DNA from: Lacticaseibacillus parakribbianus
GTDB lineage: Bacteria > Bacillota > Bacilli > Lactobacillales > Lactobacillaceae
NCBI RefSeq assembly: GCF_025490915.1
Contig: NZ_JANQBA010000005.1
Coordinates: 1 to 64,000, forward strand
Length of the DNA stretch: 64,000 bases
Direction of reading: 5' to 3'
The translations under genes and the position numbers were made by a program. Positions 34,893-43,742 of the stretch are shown piece by piece. The notes below the pieces were generated by a model. That model worked only from the letters and a program-made list of their open reading frames with translations. It was not told the DNA's origin and ran no database searches. Each line of letters begins with the position of its first letter. Positions within the stretch are counted from its first letter, which is position 1.

Positions 34893-35657
34893 ATGGCAAC
34901 CGATACGTGGCTTGATCAGTATGCGACTTGGCTTCGAGAACAGTATCGAATCACGGCTTTGACGGATGGCGATGAGATCTCGACACCTTTCACCAATTCG
35001 CTTGGCGACAACATTCGCCTCTACGCGTCTAGCGATGCGTCGGGACGTGCAGTGCTGACGGACGACGGCAACACGCTGAATGATTTGGAGATGATGGGCG
35101 TCGACGTGTCCAATCAGACCCGGCAGATGCTGATTGATTCGACGCTGCAGCAGTATGATGTCTTACTTGACGCTGACGGGATTTTGCGGGTGGTCGGGCC
35201 TTACCGCGAGGTGCCGTTGATGAAGCAGCGCCTGCTTCAGGCCATTTTACGCGTCGACGACCTCGTTCAAACACGCAAGGGCGTGGTGTCGAATATTTTC
35301 AACCAAGAGGTGGCCAAGTACTTGTACGACCGCGACATCGGGGCCCTACTGCAGTACTCAGTGGTTGGCAGCACGGGCAACCCGTACACCATCGATTTTG
35401 CCATCGCCGGCTCCAAAACCCACCCGCTTCGGCTTGTGCAGGCAATTAACCGGCTGACCTTCGAGCGGATTGCGGCAGAAAGTGCCACCTTCGACGACAT
35501 TCGAATGGCCATGGCGCATCAGAAGACGAAGTTGCGCTACATCGTGCTGTATAACGACCTCGAAAATCCGATGCCGGAAAAGGCGAGCAAGTTGGCCGCA
35601 CACTACGGCACCGAGTTGTGTGCTTGGAGTCAAAAAGATCGATTACAACTGAATTGA
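34893..35657 (+). CDS. DUF1828/DUF1829-like protein
   Basis: 254 residues. The N-terminal domain has the DUF1828 pattern: DGDEISTPFTNSLGDNIRLY, AVLTDDGNTLNDLEMMG. The C-terminal domain (about 120-254), with VAKYLYD, YTIDFAIAG, and LYNDLENPMPEKASKLAAHY, resembles DUF1829, a restriction-endonuclease-like core of the D..D-F-x type. A consensus RBS GGAGGTGAG precedes the ATG. Base composition is somewhat less GC-rich than the flanking housekeeping genes. Together with the preceding gene it forms an accessory two-gene unit. Confidence 0.7.
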   Translation: MATDTWLDQYATWLREQYRITALTDGDEISTPFTNSLGDNIRLYASSDASGRAVLTDDGNTLNDLEMMGVDVSNQTRQMLIDSTLQQYDVLLDADGILRVVGPYREVPLMKQRLLQAILRVDDLVQTRKGVVSNIFNQEVAKYLYDRDIGALLQYSVVGSTGNPYTIDFAIAGSKTHPLRLVQAINRLTFERIAAESATFDDIRMAMAHQKTKLRYIVLYNDLENPMPEKASKLAAHYGTELCAWSQKDRLQLN

Positions 35658-35699
35658 ACTGACCAAGCTGCTGCCTTGTGCTGAAGGTGACAGCTTGTT

Positions 35700-36115
35700 T
35701 TTGAGTCGTTGCGCTTCAGCCGTCCCGCTAAATGCGCCGGCTTCCGCTCTGGTCGTCGAGCTTCAGCCGGCAACGCGGGAGCGTCTAGCTACGCACCGCG
35801 ACTCGGGACCAAGTGCGGGTTCCAAGCCGCGGCGCTAGGCTAGCCGTCCCGCTAAATACGCCGGCTTCCGCTCTGGTAAACGGGTTCCAAAGCGCAACGC
35901 GGCTGCGTCCAGCTAGGGCTAGCACTCGGGGCAAGGTGCCGCCCCAAGCGCCAGCCCTACGCTGACCTTGCCGCTAAACACGCGCTTTTCCACCCTGGTC
36001 GTCGAGCTCCGCAAGGCACCGCGAACGCGATTAGCTAGCGGTGTCACTCGAAGCAAGGACCGCTTCAAGCGCCACCGCTACGCTAATCGGTTCGCTAAAT
36101 ACGCCTTGTTCCGCT
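35700..36115. repeat. Mosaic intergenic repeat cluster (about four units)
   Basis: Hairpins GCCGGCT/AGCCGGC (35736-35742 with 35765-35771), GGGACC/GGTTCC (35805-35810 with 35818-35823, one G-T), GGGGC/GCCCC (35928-35932 with 35941-35945) and GAAGC/GCTTC (36050-36054 with 36062-36066). TCGTCGAGCT and TAAACGGGTTCC modules alternate between units. Confidence 0.9.
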
Positions 36116-36240
36116 CTGGCATTTGTGTTCCCCCGCCACTAATGTTAAGATGGTTAGGACACTTTTCAGAAAATAGCCGTCATTGACCCGGGGAGGCCTT
36201 GGTTGAACGCGGCTTTTCGCACAATCAAGGAGGAACCTAT

Positions 36241-37788
36241 TTGAAGTTTAATGAACTCGGTTTAGCACCGGAACTGCTGTCAACGATCGAACGCGCCGGC
36301 TTCGAGGAAGCCACGCCGATCCAGGCAGAGACCATCCCGTTGATGTTGCAAGGCAAGGACGTTATCGGCCAAGCGCAGACGGGGACCGGTAAAACCGCCG
36401 CGTTCGGCCTGCCCATTTTGCAGGAAATCGACACCACGGACCGCAACGTTCAGGCGCTGGTGATTTCGCCGACGCGTGAGCTTGCCGTCCAGACCCAAGA
36501 AGAACTCTACAAGCTTGGCGCCGACAAGCACGTCAAGGTTCAGGCCGTCTACGGTGGCGCGGATATTCGCCGCCAGATTCGCGGCCTGGCCGACCACCCG
36601 CAGATCGTTGTCGGCACCCCAGGGCGTCTGCTCGACCACCTGAACCGCCACACCCTGAAGCTCGGCAACCTGCGGACCCTGGTCTTGGACGAGGCCGACG
36701 AAATGCTCGACATGGGCTTCATCGAAGACATCGAAAGCATCGTCAAAACCGCCCCGGAGACGCGCCAGACGCTGCTGTTCTCCGCGACCATGCCGGCGCC
36801 GATCATGCGCCTGACCGACACCTTCATGCACGAGCCGGTCACCGTCAAGATCAAGTCCAAGGAGCTGACCGCCGACACCGTCGAGCAGTACTATGTTCGC
36901 GCCAAGGATTTTGAAAAGTTCGACATCATGACCCGCCTGTTCGACGTTCAGGCACCCGAGCTGACCCTGATCTTCGGCCGCACCAAGCGCCGCGTCGACG
37001 AGCTGACCCGCGGCTTGAAAGCCCGGGGCTATCGCGCCGAAGGCATTCACGGCGACCTCACGCAGCAAAAGCGCATGAGCGTCCTGAAGCAGTTCAAGGG
37101 CGGCGAGCTCGACTTCCTGGTCGCCACCGACGTTGCGGCCCGTGGCCTGGATATTTCCGGGGTCACCCACGTCTACAACTACGACGTGCCGCAGGATCCG
37201 GATTCCTACGTTCACCGCATCGGCCGGACCGGCCGTGCCGGTAAGTCCGGGATGTCCGTGACCTTCGTGACGCCTAACGAGGTCGGTTACCTGCGGACCA
37301 TCGAGGACCTGACCAAGAAGCGGATGATGCCGCTTCAGCCGCCGACAGCCAAGGAAGCCTTCCTGGGTCAAGTCTCCTCCGGCCTTGAGACGATCAAGGA
37401 CCAGGTGGCGGCGAACGATTACGAGAAGTACGAGCCGATGGCGGAAGGCCTGCTCGAGGAGTTCACCCCGCTTCAGCTGGCGGCGGCCTACCTCAAGGCG
37501 GTCAGCCCGGACGACGCCTCGAGCGTTCCGGTCAAAATCACGCCGGAACGGCCACTGCCTCACCGCGGCGGCTACTCCCGTGGCAACGGCAACTACAAGG
37601 GCCGCGGCAACGGCAACTCGCGCGGCGGCAACGGCTACAAGGGCCGCAGCAACGGCGATCACCGCGAAGGCGACCACCGCGGCGGCCACAGCAACCGCGA
37701 CAGCCAGCGTCCTTACGACAAGAGCCGGCGCTACTCCGAGAAGCGCTCCGAGCGTCAAAGCGCTAAGGGCGGCTACAAGAAGCACTAA
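36241..37788 (+). CDS. cshA: DEAD-box ATP-dependent RNA helicase
   Basis: 515 residues from TTG, with AAGGAGGA 6 nt upstream. All core motifs are present: [52 protein letters not shown]. The C-terminal tail (about 440-515) is Arg/Gly/Asn-rich with RGNGN and [11 protein letters not shown]-like repeats, used for RNA contact. CshA-type helicases act in mRNA decay, ribosome assembly and cold adaptation. Codon use is fairly optimal. Confidence 0.95.
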   Translation: MKFNELGLAPELLSTIERAGFEEATPIQAETIPLMLQGKDVIGQAQTGTGKTAAFGLPILQEIDTTDRNVQALVISPTRELAVQTQEELYKLGADKHVKVQAVYGGADIRRQIRGLADHPQIVVGTPGRLLDHLNRHTLKLGNLRTLVLDEADEMLDMGFIEDIESIVKTAPETRQTLLFSATMPAPIMRLTDTFMHEPVTVKIKSKELTADTVEQYYVRAKDFEKFDIMTRLFDVQAPELTLIFGRTKRRVDELTRGLKARGYRAEGIHGDLTQQKRMSVLKQFKGGELDFLVATDVAARGLDISGVTHVYNYDVPQDPDSYVHRIGRTGRAGKSGMSVTFVTPNEVGYLRTIEDLTKKRMMPLQPPTAKEAFLGQVSSGLETIKDQVAANDYEKYEPMAEGLLEEFTPLQLAAAYLKAVSPDDASSVPVKITPERPLPHRGGYSRGNGNYKGRGNGNSRGGNGYKGRSNGDHREGDHRGGHSNRDSQRPYDKSRRYSEKRSERQSAKGGYKKH

Positions 37789-37847
37789 AACCGCTCGGCC
37801 TGACGCATGAAGGCACCGGCCGCGAACACATCCAGCACTGAGCAATT

Positions 37848-37885
37848 AGGCCGAACCACCGCGCAAGCGGGGGCTCGGCCTTTTT
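37848..37885 (+). terminator. Intrinsic terminator of the helicase gene
   Basis: Arms AGGCCGA..CCGC and GCGG..TCGGCCT with a GCAA-type loop, followed by five T. Confidence 0.88.
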
Positions 37886-37889
37886 GGTG

Positions 37890-38010
37890 TCCTGCGGCGT
37901 AACCGGTGCCTTGCGATATGGCCGATGTCTGGCGGTGTGGCCGGTGCCGGGTGGCATAACCGGTGCCTTGGGTGTGGCTGGTGCCTTGTGCCGCGACCGG
38001 TGCCTTGCGA
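37890..38010. repeat. Short degenerate tandem repeat
   Basis: About five copies of ACCGGTGCCTTG(C)G spaced 20-28 bp apart. No coding role is seen. The GGTGCC core recalls the repeat before rnmV. Confidence 0.55.
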
Positions 38011-38167
38011 CGTGAAAGTGATCTTGTGGGGAGGTTGGTGCCGCGGTCCAAGCGTTGCGGTCCTCGCCGTTTTGGGGATGGACAACGGCGACCGCGACGC
38101 GTTGAATAAAGTTTGAACCCGAAGGTGAATTGTGCGGATAACGGGGTGGAAGGAAAGGAGGCGGGTC

Positions 38168-38692
38168 ATGGGCAACAGTCAGCAGACCGTCGCGTGGCTG
38201 GCGGAGCAGCACGGCGCCAGCCTGTATCATTTTTGCCAGCACCTGACGCATTCGGCGGATGCGGCCGGGGACCTGTACCAGGAGACCTTCCTGCGGCTTC
38301 TGACGATGACCACGCCGGTCGACCTGACGCGCAACCCGCAAGGCTTCCTGATGGCCGTGGCGGTGCGGCTGTGGCAGGATTCGCGGCGCAAGTTCGCCAG
38401 GCGGCGGCGCATCGCCCCGGCGGCCCCGGATGAGGCGCTGGCCACCGTCGCCGGTGGCCAGGACCCCGCCGCCATCAGCGAGCAACGCGCCGCGGCGACC
38501 TTAGTGCGAACGCTGGTGGGACAGCTGCCGGAGCCGCTGCAGGTGCCGGTGCTGCTGTTTTACATGGGGGAGCTGAGCATCGGCGAAATTGCCGAGTGCC
38601 TGGGCATCCCGGAAGGAACGGTCAAAAGTCGCCTGCACCAAGCCAGGCGCAAGCTGCAGACGGGATTGGAGCGATGCCATTATGAAAGATGA
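38168..38692 (+). CDS. ECF-type RNA polymerase sigma factor
   Basis: 174 residues. Region 2 (about 10-75, DLYQETFLRLL, NPQGFLMAVAVRLWQDSRRK) and region 4 (about 115-165, IGEIAECLGIPEGTVKSRLHQARRKL) are clear; no region 1 or 3. It would direct polymerase to a small regulon after release from an anti-sigma. RBS AAGGAGG. The next gene starts inside its 3' end, and a third gene overlaps the second, so all three are coupled. Confidence 0.93.
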   Translation: MGNSQQTVAWLAEQHGASLYHFCQHLTHSADAAGDLYQETFLRLLTMTTPVDLTRNPQGFLMAVAVRLWQDSRRKFARRRRIAPAAPDEALATVAGGQDPAAISEQRAAATLVRTLVGQLPEPLQVPVLLFYMGELSIGEIAECLGIPEGTVKSRLHQARRKLQTGLERCHYER

Positions 38693-38993
38693 CGACTTGG
38701 ACAAAATGCTGAAGCAGGGCCTGCAAGGCCGCGAGCCGGTGCCGCCGGCGCTTCAGGCCCTGCTGATGCGGCGGCTCGACCGCGCGTCGCACCGCGGCCG
38801 GTGGCTGCTGCCGGCGCTGGTGGTGGCGATGATGGCTGAAGGCAGCCTGTTGCTGTGGCTAGGCTGGCGGCTTTTGGGACCAAGCTTTGTGGCCCCACAG
38901 TGGTTCTGGCTGGCGGCAGCGGTAGTGCTGGGCTCGGGTCTTGGGGTGCTGGCACTGCTCGGCGGCGCGATGCGAAAGGTGGGACCGCGATGA
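38682..38993 (+). CDS. Probable anti-sigma-type membrane protein
   Basis: 103 residues: a charged N-terminal cytoplasmic part (about 1-37), then two hydrophobic segments (about 38-60 and 70-93). It overlaps the sigma gene by 11 bp. Position and topology fit a short anti-sigma factor that holds the ECF sigma at the membrane, although it lacks the zinc-binding HxxxCxxC motif. Function is inferred. Confidence 0.75.
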   Translation: MKDDDLDKMLKQGLQGREPVPPALQALLMRRLDRASHRGRWLLPALVVAMMAEGSLLLWLGWRLLGPSFVAPQWFWLAAAVVLGSGLGVLALLGGAMRKVGPR

Positions 38994-39688
38994 CGCTGAT
39001 GATCGTGATTATCGCCCTGGCAATTCTTTGGCCGCTGGCCAAGCTGGGCCTGGGCTGGTGGACCTACGTTGACGCGACGGCTCGGCTGATTGCGCCGCTG
39101 GCCTGGACCCTGGTGGTGATCCTCGCCCCCAGCCTGCTTGGGCTTTTGCTGTACCTGTTGGTCGGGCGGCGCCGCGCGATGCGCGACTGTCCGGTCTGCC
39201 ACCGGCCGACACCGCGCCGCCAGCCGGTTTGCGAGTACTGCGGCGCAACCTTGCCGCCGGCGCAGCCGCTGCCGGCCAACCGGCGGCCGCTAGTGTGGGT
39301 CGGGGTGGTGGTGCTGACCGCACTGAGCCTGACGGTCGACGTCGCGGTCGATGCGGTGCGGCACCCGGCGCTTTTGGCCAAGGCCGATATCTCACTGTGC
39401 AGCCTGCAGACCAGTACCCCCGGCGACTGGCGCATGAACTTCTGGTACCTGAATGGCCAGCAGGCGCAACATTTCACCCGCACCCAGGCGACGACGCAGC
39501 TGGCCGTCAGCGATTCGCTGACCAAGGGCCGCGCCACGCTCACGCTGAGGCCGGCAACCGGCCGGTCGGTGGTGCTGCCGCTCGGCCGCAACCACACCGT
39601 GGATCTGACCCGCTACCCGGTCGGCACCCGACTCACGCTGGTTTTGACCAGCCGCGCCGCCCAGGGTAAGCTGCACGTGACCTGGTAA
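38990..39688 (+). CDS. Membrane protein with a zinc ribbon, part of the ECF operon
   Basis: 232 residues. Two hydrophobic segments at the N-terminus (about 1-22 and 32-58), a zinc ribbon CPVC..CEYC (about 67-86), a third hydrophobic segment (about 100-118) and a C-terminal extracytoplasmic beta-rich domain (about 120-232) that may sense an envelope signal. ATGA overlap with the preceding gene. Family not recognised; the arrangement suggests a sensor or co-regulator for the sigma factor. Confidence 0.75.
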   Translation: MTLMIVIIALAILWPLAKLGLGWWTYVDATARLIAPLAWTLVVILAPSLLGLLLYLLVGRRRAMRDCPVCHRPTPRRQPVCEYCGATLPPAQPLPANRRPLVWVGVVVLTALSLTVDVAVDAVRHPALLAKADISLCSLQTSTPGDWRMNFWYLNGQQAQHFTRTQATTQLAVSDSLTKGRATLTLRPATGRSVVLPLGRNHTVDLTRYPVGTRLTLVLTSRAAQGKLHVTW

Positions 39689-39691
39689 AAT

Positions 39692-39736
39692 CAAAAAAAG
39701 AAGCCTTGCCCTTCGCAAAAAAGGGCAAGGCTTCTT
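39692..39736. terminator. Bidirectional terminator between the ECF operon and the oxidoreductase gene
   Basis: Arms AAGAAGCCTTGCCCTT / AAGGGCAAGGCTTCTT. On the minus strand a seven-T run follows, so it mainly serves the minus-strand pair; the plus strand has a weaker tail. Confidence 0.88.
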
Positions 39737-39746
39737 CGGGTCGGGC

Positions 39747-40433
39747 CTACTGAATCCGCTGGCCCCGGGCCGCAATCACGTGGCGGCCAAAGGGGCTTTG
39801 GTAGACGTTGGCCAGCGCCGCCTGGAAGGCCGGCACCGGCTCGGCGAGCCCGAACAGGGGGCTACCGGGCTCCAGCAGCAGGCCGAACCGCAGGGGCCCG
39901 AGGTCCAGCGGGGCAAAACCGAGTGTTACAATCAGCTCGCTCACCGCCGGGCGAATCTGGTCGTGGTCGGTGGCAAAGGCCATCGCGCTGGGTTCGGCGG
40001 CGTGGCGCGTGACCTCGATTTCGAGGTCGTGGTAGCCCATGTGGTTGAAGGCCTTGGCCACCAGGCTTTGGGCCAGCAGCCGCTGGGTGACCTCGGATGA
40101 GCCCTCCGTCAGGCTGGAGTAGGTGTTGGTGCTGCCGTCGACATCCGCCCAGTAGTTGGCCGCGTCCAGGACGATTTTGCCGGCCAGGGCCGCGGGGTCC
40201 AGCGTCGGAATCTGGCTGAGCGGAATCGCCAAAATGACGATGTCGGCGGCCTGGGTCAGGTCGCTGGCGCTGACCGTGTCGGCGCCAGGCGCCAGCGTGT
40301 CGATGATCCACTTCAGGGCGGCGACCGGCTTGCGGCTGGCAATCAGCGTCTTGTAGCCGGCGTGGACGGTCAGCCGGGCTAGCGTGGTCCCGAGCTTGCC
40401 GGCGCCCAGGATGCCGACCACCGGCCTAGTCAT
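39747..40433 (-). CDS. NADP-binding oxidoreductase (F420-dependent NADP reductase-like)
   Basis: 228 residues. N-terminal Rossmann fold with VGILGAGKLGTTLARL and ASRKP; further DIVILAIPLS, DAANYWADVDG and KAFNHMGYHDLEIE match the F420-NADP oxidoreductase/YqeC-like family. True F420 use is unlikely in lactobacilli, so it is probably an NADPH-dependent reductase of unknown substrate. Its ATG lies 8 bp inside the end of the upstream monooxygenase gene, so the two are coupled. Confidence 0.85.
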   Translation of the reverse strand: MTRPVVGILGAGKLGTTLARLTVHAGYKTLIASRKPVAALKWIIDTLAPGADTVSASDLTQAADIVILAIPLSQIPTLDPAALAGKIVLDAANYWADVDGSTNTYSSLTEGSSEVTQRLLAQSLVAKAFNHMGYHDLEIEVTRHAAEPSAMAFATDHDQIRPAVSELIVTLGFAPLDLGPLRFGLLLEPGSPLFGLAEPVPAFQAALANVYQSPFGRHVIAARGQRIQ

Positions 40434-41664
40434 GCGCGGCCTCCGCGGCACCGGGTTGGGCGTCGGCGATCGTGTCGGTCGCGGTTGGTTGCGGCGCAGC
40501 GGTTGCGGTCGGCGCGGTCGCGGCGTCAGTCGCGGTTACCTTTGGCTTGGCGGCGTTGGTCGCTGGCCCGGTTGCGTCAGTCGCGGTCGCCGCGGTTGCG
40601 GCGCCGTGTGGGGCCACGTCCTGCGGCTCCGCGCCGGCCAGAATCTCGCGAACCCGCGGAATCACCTTTTCGCCGTAGTTGTGGATGGTGGCCAGGCGGT
40701 CGGACAGCAGCTGGCCGCCGGTGCCATAGACCAGGTCGAAGCGCTGCATGTCCAGTGCCTGCATGTTCCGGGCGATTTTGGCGGCGACCTGGGCCGGGGT
40801 GCCGACGTAATAGGCGCCGCGGCCGGTCTCGAACTCGAAGCGGTCGCGGGTCATCGGCGCCCAGCCGCGGTCGATGCCGATGCGGTCCATCTCGGCCTTG
40901 ATGTATTGCCAACCGACCGCCTTGGCCCGGTCCTCATCCTCCAGAATCACGCCGTGGGCATGCATCCCCAGCGGCCGGCGCGGCTTCTTGAACTGGCGCA
41001 GTGCCTGGCGGTACAAGTCGACGTAGGGGCGAAAACGGGTCGGCTCACCGCCGATGATGGCGATGACGATCGGGTAGTCGAAGGTGACGGCCCGCAGAAT
41101 CGACTCGGGCGAGCCGCCGACCGCCAGCACCGTCGGAATGCTCTCGCCTTTCGGCAGCTTGGGGTAGACCTGGGTGTCGTCCAAAAGTGTGGTGAAGTCG
41201 CCCTTGTTGGTCACCGGCTGGCCGTGGCGCAGCTTGTCCCACAGGCGGTTTTTCTCCACGAACAGCGCATCGTAGTCGGCCAGGTCGTAGCCGAACAGCG
41301 GGAAGGACTCGGTGAATGAGCCGCGGCCCAGCATGATCTCCTCGCGGCCGTTGGCCAAGGCGTGGAGGGTGGCGAAGCGCTCGTAGACCCGCACCGGGTC
41401 GTCGGAGCTCAGCACCGTGACCGCGGTGCCGAGGCGGATGTTGCGGGTGGCCTGCGCCATCGCGCCGAGCACCACCTCGGGACTGGAAATCGCGAACTCA
41501 CTGCGGTGGTGCTCGCCCAAGGCGAACAGGTCGATGCCCAGCTCGTCGGCCAGCTGCGCCTCCTTCACGACCTGGCGCAGGGTGGCGCCGGCCTCAAGCG
41601 CCGTGCCGTCGTCGGCGAAGGCCAGGTCGCCGAATGTGTTCAGGCCGAATGCGTAATCTGTCAT
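40426..41664 (-). CDS. LLM-class flavin-dependent oxidoreductase with an Ala/Thr-rich tail
   Basis: 412 residues. Residues 1 to about 345 are a luciferase-like TIM barrel (LGEHHRSEFAISSPEV, RNIRLGTAVTVLSSDDPVRV, EIMLGRGSF, VLAVGGSPESI), close to the CE1758-type FMN-dependent monooxygenases. The last 65 or so residues are low-complexity Ala/Thr/Pro (ATATDATGPATN, TAPTATAAPQPTAT), not part of the family and probably a late repeat-driven extension. RBS AAAGGAGG. Paired with an NADP reductase-like gene that could supply reducing power. Confidence 0.88.
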   Translation of the reverse strand: MTDYAFGLNTFGDLAFADDGTALEAGATLRQVVKEAQLADELGIDLFALGEHHRSEFAISSPEVVLGAMAQATRNIRLGTAVTVLSSDDPVRVYERFATLHALANGREEIMLGRGSFTESFPLFGYDLADYDALFVEKNRLWDKLRHGQPVTNKGDFTTLLDDTQVYPKLPKGESIPTVLAVGGSPESILRAVTFDYPIVIAIIGGEPTRFRPYVDLYRQALRQFKKPRRPLGMHAHGVILEDEDRAKAVGWQYIKAEMDRIGIDRGWAPMTRDRFEFETGRGAYYVGTPAQVAAKIARNMQALDMQRFDLVYGTGGQLLSDRLATIHNYGEKVIPRVREILAGAEPQDVAPHGAATAATATDATGPATNAAKPKVTATDAATAPTATAAPQPTATDTIADAQPGAAEAAHD

Positions 41665-41792
41665 GGATACTGCCTCCTTTTCTTACTAAAAGTAAGTATA
41701 CGAAGGCCGGTGGGAAAATGCAACCCGCAAGCCGACTTTCTTGCATCGCAATCGCCCGGCGTGGCATTGTGAGGGGGACGGGAGGGATGAGC

Positions 41793-42656
41793 ATGACTCA
41801 AAACGTGGTGAAGACATTCGGCCGGCGGGAGCTGACCCGCGGTCGGAAGCTGTGCCTGGGGTTCGCGGATGGTACCCGCTGCCAGGCACAACCGGCAGCG
41901 GGTGGTGGGGCCTGGGTGGGGCAGCAGGCGCCTGGCGGCTACGGCTTTTTCCACCTGCGCCTCTGCGCTTCGACGGCGCTTCAGGCCAGGCTCGCTTCGC
42001 GAACGCTGACCGGCTTTGGCTGCGGCGGCCGCTGGTACCCACTGGCCTGGTCGCCGCTTGAGCCCAAGGCCAACGCGGCCCAGTCCCTGCAGGCTCACGG
42101 CGGCCTGGTGGTGGTCGGGGCCCGGCTGCCGGCGGCCTATCCGGTGGCGGCGGTGGCCGCGGCCGCAACGGCGTGGCAGGCCCGGCAGGTGGCGGCGCTG
42201 GCCGCGGTCTTCCCGGATTGGCCGCAGGGGCTGATTGCGGCGCTGCTCGCCGACACGGCGGCCCAGGTGGTGCAGGCCGGATCCGGTGCGGCAACGCCCG
42301 CGACCGGGGCGGGAACCCAGCCAGGCCGACCAGGCGCGGCGACCGGGGCGGCTGCGACCGCCGGGGCAACTACGGCGCCGGTTGCGAAGGGACGTGACGG
42401 CGTGGCCGCTCCCACCGCCTGGCCTCAGACGACCGCCGTGGCCCCCGCCGCCGGCACCCTGGTCGTGCGGCCGGGCTCGCCGTGGTGGCAGGTGGCGACA
42501 CCCAACCAGGCGGCGCTGGCCTGGCTGCCTTACGCCACGCTGGCCCGGCTGCAGGTGACGGTCGCCGCCGCAGATTTTTGGGCCGGCATCGCCTGGCTGT
42601 GGTGGCACGTCGCGCTGCTGGGGGTTGCCCCGGCGGCCCGGGTGCGGCCGCGGTGA
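41793..42656 (+). CDS. Hypothetical protein with a low-complexity centre
   Basis: 287 residues from the ATG 6 nt after GGAGGG; an ATG at 41787 abuts the RBS and is less likely. A globular N-terminal half (FGRRELTRGRKLCLGFADGT, GYGFFHLRLCAST), an Ala/Thr/Gly/Pro-rich centre (about 165-225) and a C-terminal hydrophobic, Trp-rich part (WWQVATPNQAALAWLPY, WAGIAWLWWHVALLG). No known domain was recognised. The composition follows strong GC bias, so the frame could partly reflect GC skew of codons, but the RBS supports it. Confidence 0.55.
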   Translation: MTQNVVKTFGRRELTRGRKLCLGFADGTRCQAQPAAGGGAWVGQQAPGGYGFFHLRLCASTALQARLASRTLTGFGCGGRWYPLAWSPLEPKANAAQSLQAHGGLVVVGARLPAAYPVAAVAAAATAWQARQVAALAAVFPDWPQGLIAALLADTAAQVVQAGSGAATPATGAGTQPGRPGAATGAAATAGATTAPVAKGRDGVAAPTAWPQTTAVAPAAGTLVVRPGSPWWQVATPNQAALAWLPYATLARLQVTVAAADFWAGIAWLWWHVALLGVAPAARVRPR

Positions 42657-42842
42657 GGGGGCGCCGCCGGTTCGCGCCGCTGGCGTCGCCGCCTGTTGGC
42701 GACCGGTTCGCACTGGCGTCGCAGTCAGGTCACGCCGGCACCGCCGCCGGTTCGCGCCGCCGGCCAAGGATTTGAGTCGCCTGCATTGAAAAACGCCGCG
42801 GTTATCGGTAAAGTTAATCCCGATGACTGCGGGAGGTGCGAC

Positions 42843-43742
42843 ATGACGGTGACAAAAACGCGAGCCAACGCGATGCTGGCGGTGGCGGCGATGATCTGGG
42901 GGTCCGGCTACCTGTTCACGAAGCTGGCGACCAACGCGGGGATGCCGGCGGGGCTGATCAACGGCATCCGCGGCCTGATCTACGCCGGGCTGGCCGGGCT
43001 GCTGTTTCACAAGGCGCTGGCCAAGATGACGCGGCAGGACTTTGCCGTCGGGCTGATCGCCGGCACCATCAACTTCCTGGGCTTTCAGCTGCAGACCATC
43101 GGCCTGGCCTACACCACGCCGGCCAATAACGCGTTTTTGACCGCAATTTACGTGCTGTTCGTGCCGTTCATCTGCTGGCTGCTGTTCAAGCAGCGGCCGG
43201 AACGCAAAAGCTACGTGGCAATCGGCATCTGCGTAATCGGCATGGCGGTCTTGACCAACGTCTTCGGCCAGGGGCTGAGCCTGCACCTCGGTGACCTGCT
43301 GACGCTGGCGTCGGCGGTGTTTTACGCGCTTCAGATCGTCTACTTCGGCACGGCCCCGGCCGAGTCGAGCCCCTGGGTGTTGGCCTTCATGCTCGGCGCC
43401 ACCCAGGCGGTGTACGGGCTGGCCTGGTCCGGCCTGTTCGAGCGTCACGCATACGCGGCCATCGACTGGCAGGCGGGGCTGTGGCCGGTGCTGGTGCTGG
43501 GGCTTTTGTCGTCGTTCGGCGCCCAGACGCTGCAGGTGATCGGCCAGCGCCACACCGATCCGACGCCGGCGGGACTGATCTTGATGACCGAGTCGCTGTT
43601 TGGCAGCCTATTCTCCGTGGCGCTGGGCTTTGAGCCCTTCACGCTGAACCTGCTGATTGGCGGGACCCTGATCCTGCTGGCGCTGGTGGTGATGCAGGTC
43701 GGCTGGCGTCACACCTGGCGCCTTTATAATAGAAGCAAGTGA
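42843..43742 (+). CDS. EamA/DMT-family transporter
   Basis: 299 residues, ten hydrophobic segments in two EamA repeats (about 8-140 and 150-295). MIWGSGYLFTKLA and the NAFLTAIYVLFVPF stretch of the first repeat are typical. Such exporters handle amino acids, metabolites or drugs; substrate unknown. RBS GGGAGGTG. The end overlaps the convergent A24 peptidase gene by 19 bp. Confidence 0.92.
   Translation: MTVTKTRANAMLAVAAMIWGSGYLFTKLATNAGMPAGLINGIRGLIYAGLAGLLFHKALAKMTRQDFAVGLIAGTINFLGFQLQTIGLAYTTPANNAFLTAIYVLFVPFICWLLFKQRPERKSYVAIGICVIGMAVLTNVFGQGLSLHLGDLLTLASAVFYALQIVYFGTAPAESSPWVLAFMLGATQAVYGLAWSGLFERHAYAAIDWQAGLWPVLVLGLLSSFGAQTLQVIGQRHTDPTPAGLILMTESLFGSLFSVALGFEPFTLNLLIGGTLILLALVVMQVGWRHTWRLYNRSK

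Noticed and set aside
41661-43553. 630-codon minus-strand frame over the 41793 and EamA genes
   Set aside because: Conflicts with a recognisable EamA transporter and has no RBS.
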